64,000 nucleotides of DNA, from contig NZ_LR134352.1 of NCBI RefSeq assembly GCF_900637185.1, positions 5,198,001 through 5,262,000 on the forward strand, read 5' to 3'. Below are positions 32,690-42,084 of this stretch, in pieces. Position numbers and translations under genes: made by a program. The notes below the pieces were generated by a model. That model was not told the origin of the DNA. It saw only the letters and a list, made by a program, of their open reading frames with translations, and did no database searches. How positions within the stretch are numbered: position 1 is the first letter of the stretch; the number at the start of each line of letters is the position of its first letter. This DNA is from Nocardia asteroides (GTDB taxonomy: Bacteria; Actinomycetota; Actinomycetes; Mycobacteriales; Mycobacteriaceae).

Positions 32690-33112
32690 GTGACCAATTT
32701 TTCGGCGGAACAAGGGCTGTTCAGTGCCCCGGTGGAGATTCGCGTAGCAGCCTCGCTGACCCAGCTGCCCATCCTGCGCGGGCTGGCCGAAACCCTGGTC
32801 CTGCTCAGCGATTTCACCCTCGACGAGGTCGCCGACGTGCGGCTGGCCGTGGACGAGGTGTGCTCGACGCTCATCGCCATCGCGGCCCCGGAATCCGCGC
32901 TCACCTGCGAGTTCGTCGTCGGTGACACCGAGCTGCAGGTGCGCGTGGACGGTGTCGCGGGCACCGAGGGACTGCCCGATCAGCGTAGCTTCGGCTGGCA
33001 TGTGCTGCGCACGCTCAGCGACGAGGTGAGCGCCGACCAACAGGGCTTCGACGCGGCCGTGTCCGGATACCCCACGTCGGTCCGATTCCGCCGGGTCCGG
33101 GGGAAGGCGTAG
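32690..33112 (+). CDS. Anti-sigma factor of the RsbW/UsfX type
   Basis: 140 residues, GHKL-type ATPase fold. It lies directly before a SigF-type sigma gene with one nucleotide shared (TAGTG), the classic anti-sigma/sigma arrangement. [21 protein letters not shown] holds the N-box Glu/Asn-type region (Asn replaced), as in mycobacterial UsfX. It should bind and inhibit the sigma factor until an anti-anti-sigma factor releases it; no such factor is in the window. Confidence 0.85.
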   Translation: MTNFSAEQGLFSAPVEIRVAASLTQLPILRGLAETLVLLSDFTLDEVADVRLAVDEVCSTLIAIAAPESALTCEFVVGDTELQVRVDGVAGTEGLPDQRSFGWHVLRTLSDEVSADQQGFDAAVSGYPTSVRFRRVRGKA

Positions 33113-33996
33113 TGCACGGCGAGGACACCACCGAAGACCACAAGCCCGACCAGGACACCGCTCAGCCGGACGCGCACGCCACCGAGCCCGACCAGCCCGA
33201 GGACACCGACTCCGACGACGACACCGAGGCCACCGCCTCGGTCTCGGGCTACGACGACGTCAGCGCGCTGTTCGAGCGCCTGGCCGCGACGGTGCCCGGC
33301 AGTGTCGAGCACGTCATCGCCCGTGATGCGCTGATCAACCGGTGCATCCCGCTGGCCGACCACATCGCCAGGAAGTTCAGCGGGCGCGGTGAGCCGTTCG
33401 ACGATCTGTCGCAGGTGGCCCGCGTCGGCCTCGTGCACGCGGTGGACCGGTTCGATCTGAGCCGTGGCTCGAACTTCCTGTCGTTCGCGGTGCCCACGAT
33501 CATGGGCGAGGTGCGGCGCTATTTCCGGGACAACACCTGGGCGATGCGGGTTCCGCGGCGGGTCAAGGAGACTCACCTACGAATCGGCGCCGCGGTCGAC
33601 CAGCTGTCCCAGCGGCTGGGGCGCTCCCCCACCGCCAAGGAGATCGCGGCCGAACTCGACGTCGACCCCGACGAGGTGACCCAGGCGGTCATCGCGGGCA
33701 ATGCCTATCAGCCCACCTCCATCGACGCGGCCTCGGTCGGCCGGGACAGCGACGCGTCCCTGCTCGACACGCTCGGTGAGGAGGAAGCCCAGTTCGACCG
33801 GGTGGAGGAGTACATCGCGGTGCGGCCGCTGCTGGCGGGTCTGCCCGAACGCGAGCGCCGGATCCTCACGATGCGTTTCTTCGAGTCGATGACCCAGACG
33901 CAGATCGCCGCCCAGCTGGGGATCTCGCAGATGCACGTCTCCCGCATCCTCGCCAAAACCCTTGCGCGCCTGCGCGAATTGTCCGAACGGGACTGA
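33112..33996 (+). CDS. sigF: RNA polymerase sigma factor of the SigB/SigF/SigG stress-response family
   Basis: 294 residues. Region 2 is clear (FDDLSQVARVGLVHAVDRFD, FLSFAVPTIMGEVRRYFRD), then region 3 (RVPRRVKETHLRIGAAVDQL, GRSPTAKEIAAELDVD) and region 4 helix-turn-helix (LTMRFFESMTQTQIAAQLG with SQMHVSRILAKTL). The first 45 residues are an acidic, Asp/Glu/Pro-rich low-complexity tail not seen in the core family. The start codon GTG shares its G with the stop of the anti-sigma gene. Confidence 0.92.
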   Translation: MHGEDTTEDHKPDQDTAQPDAHATEPDQPEDTDSDDDTEATASVSGYDDVSALFERLAATVPGSVEHVIARDALINRCIPLADHIARKFSGRGEPFDDLSQVARVGLVHAVDRFDLSRGSNFLSFAVPTIMGEVRRYFRDNTWAMRVPRRVKETHLRIGAAVDQLSQRLGRSPTAKEIAAELDVDPDEVTQAVIAGNAYQPTSIDAASVGRDSDASLLDTLGEEEAQFDRVEEYIAVRPLLAGLPERERRILTMRFFESMTQTQIAAQLGISQMHVSRILAKTLARLRELSERD

Positions 33997-34007
33997 TCTC
34001 CCGGCGC

Positions 34008-34025
34008 CGGGACAACGACGTCCCG
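34008..34025. terminator. Short hairpin between sigF and the YjbR-family gene
   Basis: CGGGAC (34008-34013) pairs with GTCCCG (34020-34025) around a 6-nt loop between two converging genes. The stem is short, so this is a weak call. Confidence 0.35.
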
Positions 34026-34370
34026 CTACGCGCCCTGCCGCTCGCGCCGCATCCGGGCGGGCGCCCGCAGCCACCACGCGCTGTCGACGAGTTCGGCGAG
34101 CTGGTCCGGGTCGACGGCCGCGAGGTCGATCAGGATGAACGGATGCCCGTCGTAGTGCGGTGTCGTGTAGAACGCCGCGTCGCCGGAGGCCAGCAGGGCT
34201 TGTTTCTCGGCCGGTTCGCACAGCAGGGCCAGGCCGCCTTCGGCCTCGACCCGCAACCGCGCGAACCCCTTCCCACCCACTTTCAGCCCGGGCGTCCGCC
34301 ACCAGGTGCCTTCTTCCACCCCGGGCAGTCTCGTGGCCACCGCCACCACCTGTTCCCACGTCATCGCCAT
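34026..34370 (-). CDS. MmcQ/YjbR-family protein
   Basis: 114 residues. The N-terminus MAMTWEQVVAVATRLPGVEE and the ending LAAVDPDQLAELVDSAWWLRAPARM, with ALLCEPAEKQALLA between, match the YjbR/MmcQ double-wing family of small predicted DNA-binding proteins. The biological role is unknown. The start at 34370 is chosen over 34397 because it matches the family N-terminus. It lies between sigF and rsmB. Confidence 0.8.
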   Translation of the reverse strand: MAMTWEQVVAVATRLPGVEEGTWWRTPGLKVGGKGFARLRVEAEGGLALLCEPAEKQALLASGDAAFYTTPHYDGHPFILIDLAAVDPDQLAELVDSAWWLRAPARMRRERQGA

Positions 34371-34494
34371 GCACCGATTCTGCTCCCCCGGACGCACGCG
34401 CCGATTGGACGAATGTCGCGTGCCGACGGCTCACCCCTCGGCTCTACCGGTGGTGCGAAGCCGGTCGCGGCCGACCTCGCACCACCGCGGCCGG

Positions 34495-36585
34495 TCAGTC
34501 GAGCGGCTTGCGCAGGGCCGCCAGGAACATGGCGTCGGTGCCGTGGCGGTGCGGCCACAACTGGGCCGACGGGCCGTCGCCGAGGTCGGTGACGCCCGGC
34601 AGGTAGTCGCGGGTGTCGAGCTGTTCGGCACCGGAGCGGCGGACGAAATCGCCGACGACGCCGACGGTTTCGGCCAGGTGCGGAGAGCAGGTCGAGTACA
34701 CGACGACACCGCCGGGGCGCAGCAGATCCCAGGCGGCGGCCAGCAGTTCGCGCTGCAGGGTGACCAGTTCCGGGACGTCGGCCGGGGTGCGGCGCCAGCG
34801 CGCCTCGGGGCGGCGGCGCAGCGCGCCGAGACCGGTGCACGGCGCGTCCACGAGGACGCGGTCGTAGCCCGGCGTCAGGCCGGTGTCGCGGCCGTCGGCG
34901 ACGTGCACGGTGACCGGCAGGCCGCGGGTCGAGGTGCGGACCAGTTCGGCGCGGTGTTCGGCCGGTTCCACCGCGTCCACGGTGAACAGGTCGATCGCCG
35001 CGAGCGCGCCCAGCAGGGCCGCCTTGCCGCCCGGGCCCGCGCACAGGTCCAGCCAGCGGCCCTGGTCGGGGCCTGCCAGCGGCGCCCGGGTGAGAGCGAG
35101 GGCGACCAGCTGGCTGCCTTCGTCCTGCACCGCGGCGATGCCCTCGCGAACGGGTTCGAGCTGGCCCGGGTCGCCGCCGTCGAGGTACACCGCGTACGGC
35201 GACCAGCGGCCTTCCTCACCACCGGTGACCAGCGCGAGTTCCTCGGCGGTGATCTCGCCGGGTCGCGCCACCAGGTGCACGACCGGGCGTTCGTCGTCGG
35301 CGGCCAGCAGGGCGGCCAGTTCACCGGCCTGCGCGCCGAGGGCATCGGCGAAGGACTGCGCGATCCAGGTGGGGTGGGCGTATTCGAAGGCGAGGCCGCC
35401 GATCGGGTCGGCGGGCGCCAGCTCGGCCACCCACTGCTCGGCCGTCTTCTCTCCCGCGCGGCGCAGCACCGCGTTGACGAAACCGGCACGGCCCTGGCCG
35501 AATTCGGCGCGCGCCAGGTCCACCGAGGTGTCGACCGCGGCGTGGGCGCCGGTGCGGGTGCGCAGCAGCTGGTAGACGCCGAGCCGCAGGATGTCGAGGA
35601 TCGGGCCGTCGATCTCCTCGACCGGCCTGCCCGCGCACGCGGCGATCACCGCGTCGAGCTGTCCCTGCGAGCGGCTCGCACCATAGGTGAGCTCGGTGGC
35701 GAACGCCGCGTCGCGCCCGCTGATCTTGCGCTCCCGCAACAGCTTCGGCAGCACCAGGTTCGCGTAGGCGTCGCGCTCCCGCACCGCCCGCAGCACATCG
35801 AGCGCCACTTCCCGCGCGGCGTCGACGGGCTCACCCCGCCGCTTCCGCGGACTCGGCACACTCGGATCCGGCCGGTCCGAACGCCGGGCGGTCTCCCCCG
35901 CCCCCCGGTCCCGTCCCCCACGCCCGGCCGAATCACCGTCGCGCACACCACGTCCCGATCCGCCCCGGCCTGCGGCCGAACCACCCCCGGCCCGACCGAC
36001 ACGATCACGCTGAGATCCACGCCCGGACCGCTCATCCACACCACGCCCGCCACCGGACGCACGGTTGCCACCATCGTCCCGGCGACCCCGGCCATCGCCG
36101 ACCGCACTGCGCTCGCCCGCACCACGCCCGCGGTCGTCACCGGTGCGCCGGCCGACCGCGTCCGCGCGACGGTCGCCACCGCGGTCGTCGCCACGACGGG
36201 AACTCGCGTGGTCCTCGCCTCGCCGCTGTTCACCCGCCGGTGCCCGGCCGCCGCCACGCCAGTCCCGGCCGTCGCCACGCTGCGAGCCACCCGCAGGTGC
36301 CCGGCCGCGGGCACGGTCATCGCCGCGTGGGCGCTCGTTCCGGCCGGTGGCGTCGGTTCCGCGGTCGGTGGTGCGGCGCCGGTCGCCGGTGCCGCGACCC
36401 TCGTCGGTGCGACGGCGGTCGGCTGTGTCGCGGTCGGAGCCGGCGCGGACGGTGCCACCGCTCTTGGCGGCGCGGGCGGCCCAGCCGCCGTCGACGTTCT
36501 TGCCGGTGACCTTGCGGTCGTCACGCGGGGCCGCGCCGCTGCGCTGGTCGGCTTCGCGGCGGCGCCTGCGGTCGGAGGCGCTCAT
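34495..36585 (-). CDS. rsmB: 16S rRNA (cytosine-967-C5)-methyltransferase with a long Arg/Gly/Asp-rich N-terminal extension
   Basis: 696 residues. The first 253 residues are low complexity, rich in Arg, Gly and Asp with RGG-like stretches. The enzyme proper (about 254-696) has the usual NusB-like RNA-binding domain ([15 protein letters not shown]) and the SAM domain: [17 protein letters not shown] binds [22 protein letters not shown] carries one key Cys and [12 protein letters not shown] the catalytic Cys. RsmB methylates C967 of 16S rRNA. The start ATG overlaps the fmt stop as ATGA. The extension is in frame with no stop or frameshift. Confidence 0.93.
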   Translation of the reverse strand: MSASDRRRRREADQRSGAAPRDDRKVTGKNVDGGWAARAAKSGGTVRAGSDRDTADRRRTDEGRGTGDRRRTTDRGTDATGRNERPRGDDRARGRAPAGGSQRGDGRDWRGGGRAPAGEQRRGEDHASSRRGDDRGGDRRADAVGRRTGDDRGRGAGERSAVGDGRGRRDDGGNRASGGGRGVDERSGRGSQRDRVGRAGGGSAAGRGGSGRGVRDGDSAGRGGRDRGAGETARRSDRPDPSVPSPRKRRGEPVDAAREVALDVLRAVRERDAYANLVLPKLLRERKISGRDAAFATELTYGASRSQGQLDAVIAACAGRPVEEIDGPILDILRLGVYQLLRTRTGAHAAVDTSVDLARAEFGQGRAGFVNAVLRRAGEKTAEQWVAELAPADPIGGLAFEYAHPTWIAQSFADALGAQAGELAALLAADDERPVVHLVARPGEITAEELALVTGGEEGRWSPYAVYLDGGDPGQLEPVREGIAAVQDEGSQLVALALTRAPLAGPDQGRWLDLCAGPGGKAALLGALAAIDLFTVDAVEPAEHRAELVRTSTRGLPVTVHVADGRDTGLTPGYDRVLVDAPCTGLGALRRRPEARWRRTPADVPELVTLQRELLAAAWDLLRPGGVVVYSTCSPHLAETVGVVGDFVRRSGAEQLDTRDYLPGVTDLGDGPSAQLWPHRHGTDAMFLAALRKPLD

Positions 36586-37505
36586 CCGATCACCGTGCCG
36601 GGAGCCAGGCGGGCACCGCGGGCCCAGTCGAGGGCGTTCATCATCTTCTTGCCGGGTGGCTGGACCTGGCCGAGCCGGATCGCCGTGGTCGACGTGCCGA
36701 CGAAGACGCCGGACTTGCGCACCTCGATCTCGCCTTCGGGCAAGGTTTCCTCCACCATCTCCACCGGGCCGAGTTTGAGACGCAGCCCGTTCATCTCGGT
36801 CCACGCGCCGGGTGCCGGGGTGACGGCCCTGATGCGGCGGTGGATGGCCAGTGCGGTGTCGTCGAAGCGGATCCGGCCGGCTTCCACGGTGACCTTGGGC
36901 GCGTAGGACACGCCGTCGGTGGACTGCGGAATCGCCTGCAGCGTCCCGTCTTCCACGCCGTCCATGGTCTTCTCCAGCAGCACCGCGCCCGCCTCGGCGA
37001 GCCGCGCGAGCAGCTCACCGGCGGTGTCGGTGACGCCGACCGGCTCGGTCATCACGCCGTAGACCGGGCCGGTGTCGAGCCCGGCCTCGATGAGGAAGGT
37101 CGACGCGCCGGTCATGTCGTCGCCCGCGTCGATGGCGGCCTGCACCGGCGCCGCGCCACGCCAGGCGGGCAGCAGCGAGAAGTGCAGGTTGATCCATCCG
37201 TGCGCGGGGATGTCGAGCACCCGCTGGGGCAGCAGCGCGCCGTAGGCGACGACCGGGCAGCAGTCCGGCGCCAGCTCGGTCAGCGCGTCGACGAACTCCG
37301 GCTCCGACGGCTTGCCCGGGGTGAACACCGGGATGCCGTGCTCGTCGGCGAGCTGACCCACCGGCGAACGCAGCAGTTTGCGGCCACGCCCGGCGACGGC
37401 GTCGGGCCGGGTGACCACGGCGACCACCTCGTGCCGTTCGCTCTCGATCAGCCTGCGCAGCGAGGGGACGGCCGGGTCGGGGGTGCCGGCGAAGACGAGG
37501 CGCAT
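36582..37505 (-). CDS. fmt: Methionyl-tRNA formyltransferase
   Basis: Formylates initiator Met-tRNA using 10-formyl-tetrahydrofolate. 307 residues. [19 protein letters not shown] is the family N-terminus; the active-site Asn-His and the following loop are in [18 protein letters not shown], and the catalytic Asp in [12 protein letters not shown]-terminal OB-fold domain follows. It overlaps rsmB by 4 nt and the def stop by 1 nt (TGATG), so def-fmt-rsmB is one translational unit. Confidence 0.97.
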   Translation of the reverse strand: MRLVFAGTPDPAVPSLRRLIESERHEVVAVVTRPDAVAGRGRKLLRSPVGQLADEHGIPVFTPGKPSEPEFVDALTELAPDCCPVVAYGALLPQRVLDIPAHGWINLHFSLLPAWRGAAPVQAAIDAGDDMTGASTFLIEAGLDTGPVYGVMTEPVGVTDTAGELLARLAEAGAVLLEKTMDGVEDGTLQAIPQSTDGVSYAPKVTVEAGRIRFDDTALAIHRRIRAVTPAPGAWTEMNGLRLKLGPVEMVEETLPEGEIEVRKSGVFVGTSTTAIRLGQVQPPGKKMMNALDWARGARLAPGTVIG

Positions 37506-38044
37506 CAGCGGCCACCGCCGACACCGCTGGACTCGCGCACGGTGACACCCGCACGGAACCAGTCGGATTCGCGAATGGTGCGCATCGCGGCCTTGCGATC
37601 GTCGGGCTCGAGCTTGCTCACGAACAGCACGCCGTCGAGGTGGTCGCTCTCGTGCTGCACGCAGCGCGCCAGCAGTCCCTCGGCCTCGAAGTCGACCGGC
37701 GCACCGGCACTGTCGACACCGGTGACCCGCACGCGCAGCGCCCGGCGCACGTCGTAGCGCACGCCGGGGATCGACAGGCAGCCTTCCGGCCCGACCTGCT
37801 CGTCCTCCCCGATCGCCGACCATTCCGGGTTCACCACGTGGCCCGCGGCATCGCCGGTGTCGTAGACGAACACCCGCAGCCCGACACCGATCTGCGGCGC
37901 GGCCATCCCGACCCCGCCGTCGTCGTGCATGGTCTCGGTGAGATCGGCGACGAGCTGAGCGAGCTCGGCCCCGAACTCGGTGACCGCATCCGCACGGGAA
38001 CGCAGAATCGGATCGCCGAAGAGGCGAACGGGCTGAATGGTCAC
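37505..38044 (-). CDS. def: Peptide deformylase
   Basis: Removes the formyl group from nascent N-terminal methionine, the partner reaction to Fmt. 179 residues. The three metal-enzyme motifs are intact: [20 protein letters not shown] (Cys ligand) and [12 protein letters not shown] (HExxH, two His ligands). Starts with GTG. First gene of def-fmt-rsmB. Confidence 0.97.
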   Translation of the reverse strand: MTIQPVRLFGDPILRSRADAVTEFGAELAQLVADLTETMHDDGGVGMAAPQIGVGLRVFVYDTGDAAGHVVNPEWSAIGEDEQVGPEGCLSIPGVRYDVRRALRVRVTGVDSAGAPVDFEAEGLLARCVQHESDHLDGVLFVSKLEPDDRKAAMRTIRESDWFRAGVTVRESSGVGGGR

Positions 38045-38121
38045 GCGGCGGCTCCCGGCTGGACGAAGTGCGGTCGTCCCATTCTAGTGACCGCCGCGGG
38101 TGCCTCCGCCCGCCCCGGCCG

Positions 38122-39105
38122 TCAGGAGTTGCCCGCGATGATCACCTGGGGGATGCCGGTGCCGAACGCGACCGGCTGACACACCGGAGCGGGCGCGTGC
38201 GCCGGGTCGAGCACCCGCAGCAGCAACTGTTGCACGAACGGGTCGTACACCAGGTGGAAGTGGCCGGTCAGATCGTCGGCGCACAGGTCCTGCAGGACGA
38301 GGTTCTCCGCGCCCGCCCCGTGCAGGGCGATGTTCTCGAAGGGCTGGATCATCTCGTCGACCCGGCTGCCGACGGTGACGTAGCGGACGCCCGGCACGGT
38401 GTCGCCACCGGCGTTGAGTTCGACCATGATCGGTTCGCCCTGTGCCTGCTGCACCGCCGCGGTCGAGGTGACCTTGGCGTACACGTCCATCATGCCGGGA
38501 ATCGCCTGCCCCACCGGGACGAGGCCGTACATGACCCCGCCGTAGCTGGGCGAGGCGAGCCCGACCCAGGTGCCGACCTTCGGGGCGCCGCCCAGCTTGT
38601 TCACATAGAAGCGGCTCACGTTGGCGCCTTGCGAGAAGCCGACCAGGTCGACCTTCGCCGCCCCCGTCGCGGCGAGCACGTCGTCGACGAAGGCGGCCAG
38701 CTGGGCGAAGCTGACCCGCATGTCCTCGGTGCCGTAGGTGTCGGCGCCCGGCGCGCCGCCGTAGTTGAGGGCGAACACGCACATGCCCGCGTCCACCAGT
38801 TGCGGACCGATGCCCGCCCAATCGGAGTAGGCACTGGAGTCGGTACCGTGGACGAGCACCACCGGACGCGGATGGTCGGCGGTCGGCCGACAGCCGAAGT
38901 TGTTGACTCCCACCGGAACCGAGTCGGCATGGGTGTCCAGGTAGCGGGCGGCGGCGAGGTGGTCGCTCTGCCGCGGACCGGTCGCGCTCGGCACGACCGC
39001 GGGCCGGTAGCCGGCAGGTTCGGCGGCGGCGGGCGATGTCACCGCGGCCCCGATCATCGCTGTGACGGCCAACGCGATCGCGCCCGCCCGTCGCTGTTGT
39101 GCCAT
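38122..39105 (-). CDS. Secreted triacylglycerol lipase/esterase (alpha/beta hydrolase, EstA-like)
   Basis: 327 residues from the ATG at 39105. N-terminal signal peptide ([19 protein letters not shown]), then an alpha/beta-hydrolase: [16 protein letters not shown] forms the oxyanion region and [17 protein letters not shown] contains the Ser nucleophile (GFSQG). [16 protein letters not shown] near the end probably carries the catalytic His. Several cysteines may form disulfides, as in secreted actinobacterial lipases. Substrate chain length unknown. The frame upstream of 39105 is open but lacks a signal peptide. Confidence 0.87.
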   Translation of the reverse strand: MAQQRRAGAIALAVTAMIGAAVTSPAAAEPAGYRPAVVPSATGPRQSDHLAAARYLDTHADSVPVGVNNFGCRPTADHPRPVVLVHGTDSSAYSDWAGIGPQLVDAGMCVFALNYGGAPGADTYGTEDMRVSFAQLAAFVDDVLAATGAAKVDLVGFSQGANVSRFYVNKLGGAPKVGTWVGLASPSYGGVMYGLVPVGQAIPGMMDVYAKVTSTAAVQQAQGEPIMVELNAGGDTVPGVRYVTVGSRVDEMIQPFENIALHGAGAENLVLQDLCADDLTGHFHLVYDPFVQQLLLRVLDPAHAPAPVCQPVAFGTGIPQVIIAGNS

Positions 39106-39240
39106 TCCCCAAACCCACCTGCGCCGCAGCTGTCCCATATCCCAAAGAAATACACCGTCGGCGCAGGTTTCGCACCCCCACGGAGGGGGTAGAGATGCCC
39201 CAAGTTCCCGGGGGTCCGAGATGTCCCATTTTCGGCGCTG

Positions 39241-39273
39241 AGCGTGCCCTGCCGTGGCGCGGCAGGGCACGCT
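39241..39273 (-). terminator. Terminator hairpin after the PadR gene
   Basis: Perfect 13-bp stem AGCGTGCCCTGCC (39241-39253) with 39261-39273 and a 7-nt loop, lying 25 nt after the PadR stop and separating it from the lipase gene. Confidence 0.75.
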
Positions 39274-39298
39274 CGCCGCTGTCCCCCGGACCGAGCGC

Positions 39299-39976
39299 TC
39301 ACTTCTCGGTGGCGGTGTCGCCCCCGGGCGCGATGTCGTCCTCGGCGAGGATGCGGTACAGGGCCCGGCGGGTCTCGGCGAGCACCTCGGCCGCCTTGGC
39401 CGCCTGCTCGGGCGTGCCGACCTGGGCGACCTGCCCGACCGCGCCCATCACCTGTCCGACCAGGCCGCGCAGGTCCAGCGCCTGGGCGCCGATGTCCTGT
39501 TTGACCTCGGCCCACGGGTCCCCGAGTTCCTCGCGATTCGCCTCGACGTAGGCCTTGCCCTCGTCGGTGAGCTGGGCGGTCTTGCGGCCCGCCACCTTCT
39601 CGATGAGCACCAGACCCTCGTCCTCGAGCTGGGCCAGCGCGGGGTAGATCGACCCCGGGCTCGGGCGCCAGACGTCGTCGCTGCGTTCCCGGATCTGCTG
39701 GATCAGCTCATAGCCGTGCATGGGTCGCTCGACGAGCAGCAGCAGCACCGCGGCACGCACGTCACCGCGCCTGCCCCGGCCGCCGCGGCCGCGTCCGCGA
39801 CCGAAGCCGGGACCGAAACCCGGTCCGAACCCGGGGCCGAAGCCCGGTCCGAAATCGGGGCCGTGCCCGTGCCGTCCACCCCGGCGGAACTGCCGCCGAT
39901 CGGGACCGAATTCCGCGTGGCCGGGTCCGTGACCGCGGCCGAAGTGTCCGAATTCTCGATTCTCTGCGTTGCGCAT
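39299..39976 (-). CDS. PadR-family transcriptional regulator with a Gly/His/Phe-rich N-terminal extension
   Basis: 225 residues. The PadR winged helix lies in the middle (VRAAVLLLLVERPMHGYELIQ, RPSPGSIYPALAQLEDEGLV, AQLTDEGKAYVEA), followed by a helical C-terminus for dimerisation. The first 70 residues are unusual: HGHGPDFGPGFGPGFGPG and then RGRGRGGRGRRG, encoded by a 12-bp tandem repeat. GAGGAG 9 nt ahead of the ATG at 39976 is a strong ribosome binding site. It is divergent from the HD-GYP/LuxR gene. Confidence 0.9.
   Translation of the reverse strand: MRNAENREFGHFGRGHGPGHAEFGPDRRQFRRGGRHGHGPDFGPGFGPGFGPGFGPGFGRGRGRGGRGRRGDVRAAVLLLLVERPMHGYELIQQIRERSDDVWRPSPGSIYPALAQLEDEGLVLIEKVAGRKTAQLTDEGKAYVEANREELGDPWAEVKQDIGAQALDLRGLVGQVMGAVGQVAQVGTPEQAAKAAEVLAETRRALYRILAEDDIAPGGDTATEK
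39801..39860. repeat. 12-bp tandem repeat (five units) encoding FGPG in the PadR N-terminus
   Basis: Five adjacent imperfect 12-bp units, each starting CCGAA on the plus strand. On the minus strand each unit encodes one Phe-Gly-Pro-Gly-type tetrapeptide. Length variation between strains is likely. Confidence 0.75.
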
Positions 39977-40012
39977 AACAGCCTCCTCAGGCTCTGTCGT
40001 TGTTCTTGACAC

Positions 40013-40028
40013 TATCGACGATATATCG
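40013..40028. promoter_or_regulatory. Overlapping inverted repeats, candidate PadR operator
   Basis: TATCG-A-CGATA (40013-40023) overlaps the palindrome CGATATATCG (40019-40028), in the gap between the divergent PadR and HD-GYP/LuxR genes. A TTGACA box (40006-40011) lies just beside it. PadR proteins commonly autoregulate through such AT-rich dyads; binding here is inferred from position and symmetry. Confidence 0.5.
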
Positions 40029-40065
40029 GCAATGCATCGAATGCAAGGGGTATTCTGAATGCACC

Positions 40066-41640
40066 ATGACGGACCCGTCCCGGCCGATGCGGCTCGCCGA
40101 GCTGGTCGCCTCCCTGTCGCTGGCCACCGACCTCGGCCTGGGCCAGCCGCAGGAGCACGTCCTGCGCCAGACCGTGCTGGCCACCCGGCTCGCCGCGGCC
40201 GTGGGCCTGTCCGACGCCGATCGCGCTGCGGTGTACTACATTTCGCTGCTGGCCTGGGTGGGTTGCGTCGCCGATTCCCCCGAGATGGCGCACTGGTACG
40301 GCGACGACCTGCGGATCCGGGCCGACAGCTACGACGTCGACAAGACCGGCCTGCCGATGATGAGTTTCCTGCTCGGCCATCTCGCCACCGGTGGCTCACC
40401 CCTGCGGCGGCTGACCGTGACCGGCCGGTTCCTGGCCGGCGGCGTACGCGACACCATGGATTCCTTCCTCACCCACTGCCGCACCGCGGCCGATATCGCC
40501 GAGCGCCTCGATCTCCCCGTCGCGGTGCGGGCCGCGCTCCCGCAGGCCTTCGAACGCTGGGACGGTCACGGCGTGCCGGCCGGACTGCGCGGCGACGCGA
40601 TCCTGCCGGTGATGCGGGTGGTCCACATCGCCGACGACGCGGAGGTGCACGCGCGGGTGGGCGGAGTGGCCGCCGCCGTGGCGATGTTGCGCTCGCGCAG
40701 CGGCACCGAGTTCGATCCCGCACTGGTCGCATTGTGCGTGCGCGACGATGGCGCGCTGCTCGACGGCCTCGACCGGGTCGACGCCTGGCACCACGTCGTC
40801 GACGGCTGCGCCACGCTGGACCGGCCGATTCCCGAAGCAGCGCTGACCGACGTGCTGGCGGTGTTCGCCGACTACGCGGACGCGAAAGCCACCTGGTTCC
40901 TCGGTCATTCGCGGGCGGTGGCCGAGCTCGCGGCCGCGGCCGCGCGCGAATACGGACTGCCCGCCGAGCAGGCGACGGCGGTGCGCCGGGCCGCGCTGGT
41001 GTGCCGGCTCGGCACCATCGGTGTGTCCACCGGCATCTGGAACAAGCCGGGACCGTTGACCGCGGCCGAACGCGAGCGGGTGCGGATGGTCCCCTACCTC
41101 ACCGAACGGGTGCTGGCACGCAGCCCGCGGCTGGCCGCGCTCGCCGGACCCGCCTCGATGGTGTACGAGCGGATGGACGGCTCCGGCTATCCGCGCGGGC
41201 TCACGGGCTCGATGCTGCCGCCGCAGGCGCGGATCCTGGCGGCCGCGCAGCTGTCGCGCGCGCTCGGCGAGGACCGCCCCCACCGGCCGGCCTTCGATCC
41301 GGACGAGCGTGCCCGGATCCTGCGCGCGGAGGTGACCGCGGGCCGCCTCGACGGTGACGCGGTGGCCGCGGTGCTGGCCGCCGCCGAGGGGCGGAGGCCG
41401 CGCCGCCGCGCGCAGGTCGCCGGGCTCACCGCCCGCGAACTCGACGTGCTGGCCCTGCTGGTACGCGGCCGGTCGACCAGGGCGATCGCGCAGACCCTCG
41501 GCATCAGTCCGCGCACCGCGGGCAGCCATGTCGAGCACATCTACACCAAGATCGGGGTGCACAGCCGCGGCTCGGCCGCGGTGTTCGCGATGCGGCACGG
41601 TCTGCTGCCGGACGAGGATCAGCCCGCGAAGATCGGGTGA
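40066..41640 (+). CDS. LuxR-type regulator with tandem, degenerate HD-GYP-like domains
   Basis: 524 residues. Two HD/HD-GYP-like halves are visible (first half with AFERWDGHGVPAGLRG, second with WNKPGPLTAAE and YERMDGSGYPRGLTG), then a LuxR helix-turn-helix (GLTARELDVLALLVRGRSTRAIAQ and ISPRTAGSHVEHIYTKIG). The catalytic HD dyad reads Cys-Arg (VCRLGTIGV where HDxGKIGV is usual) and the HH of the HHExxDGxGYP motif reads Val-Tyr, so the metal ligands are lost. It is probably a sensor-regulator rather than a phosphodiesterase. The ATG at 40066 has no clear ribosome binding site. Confidence 0.8.
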   Translation: MTDPSRPMRLAELVASLSLATDLGLGQPQEHVLRQTVLATRLAAAVGLSDADRAAVYYISLLAWVGCVADSPEMAHWYGDDLRIRADSYDVDKTGLPMMSFLLGHLATGGSPLRRLTVTGRFLAGGVRDTMDSFLTHCRTAADIAERLDLPVAVRAALPQAFERWDGHGVPAGLRGDAILPVMRVVHIADDAEVHARVGGVAAAVAMLRSRSGTEFDPALVALCVRDDGALLDGLDRVDAWHHVVDGCATLDRPIPEAALTDVLAVFADYADAKATWFLGHSRAVAELAAAAAREYGLPAEQATAVRRAALVCRLGTIGVSTGIWNKPGPLTAAERERVRMVPYLTERVLARSPRLAALAGPASMVYERMDGSGYPRGLTGSMLPPQARILAAAQLSRALGEDRPHRPAFDPDERARILRAEVTAGRLDGDAVAAVLAAAEGRRPRRRAQVAGLTARELDVLALLVRGRSTRAIAQTLGISPRTAGSHVEHIYTKIGVHSRGSAAVFAMRHGLLPDEDQPAKIG

Positions 41641-41682
41641 TCACCCGATGCCGTGCCGGTCGCGGCGGCCGACACTTCCCCT

Positions 41683-42084
41683 ATGACCACTTCCACACTC
41701 CCCCAGCAGACGACCGACTCTCCGGTCGACCAGGCTTTTCTGGCCGCGCTGACCCGGCGCGACTTCCCCGCGATGACCGCCTGCCTGTCCCCCGACGTGC
41801 GCCTGCGTGGCCTCATCCCGCCCGGCCCGTTCGACGCGACCGGCGCCGAACCGGTGATCGACCGGTTCCGCGGCTGGTTCGGCGGACCCGACACCTTCGC
41901 CGTCGTCGATTCCGGGCGCGAGCACCGCGGCGGCAAGCTGGCCCTGCACTGGCTCGTCCGGATGGTGCCCGCGCACGATCCCGGCGCCGCCAGGATCGCC
42001 GAGCAGCGGGTGTTCCTCACCGTCGACCACGACCGGATCACCAGCATCGACCTGCTGTGCTCGGGTTGGCAGCCGGCCGTCTGA
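41683..42084 (+). CDS. SnoaL-like / nuclear-transport-factor-2-fold protein
   Basis: 133 residues. FLAALTRRDFPAMTACLSPDVRLRG, followed by VIDRFRGWFGG and a C-terminal strand ending ITSIDLLCSGW, is typical of the NTF2/SnoaL cone fold used by small enzymes and binding proteins. No catalytic residue can be assigned. Starts 42 nt after the LuxR-type gene on the same strand. The ATG at 41683 is used; an ATG at 41653 is possible. It ends next to the stop of the converging TetR gene. Confidence 0.7.
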   Translation: MTTSTLPQQTTDSPVDQAFLAALTRRDFPAMTACLSPDVRLRGLIPPGPFDATGAEPVIDRFRGWFGGPDTFAVVDSGREHRGGKLALHWLVRMVPAHDPGAARIAEQRVFLTVDHDRITSIDLLCSGWQPAV

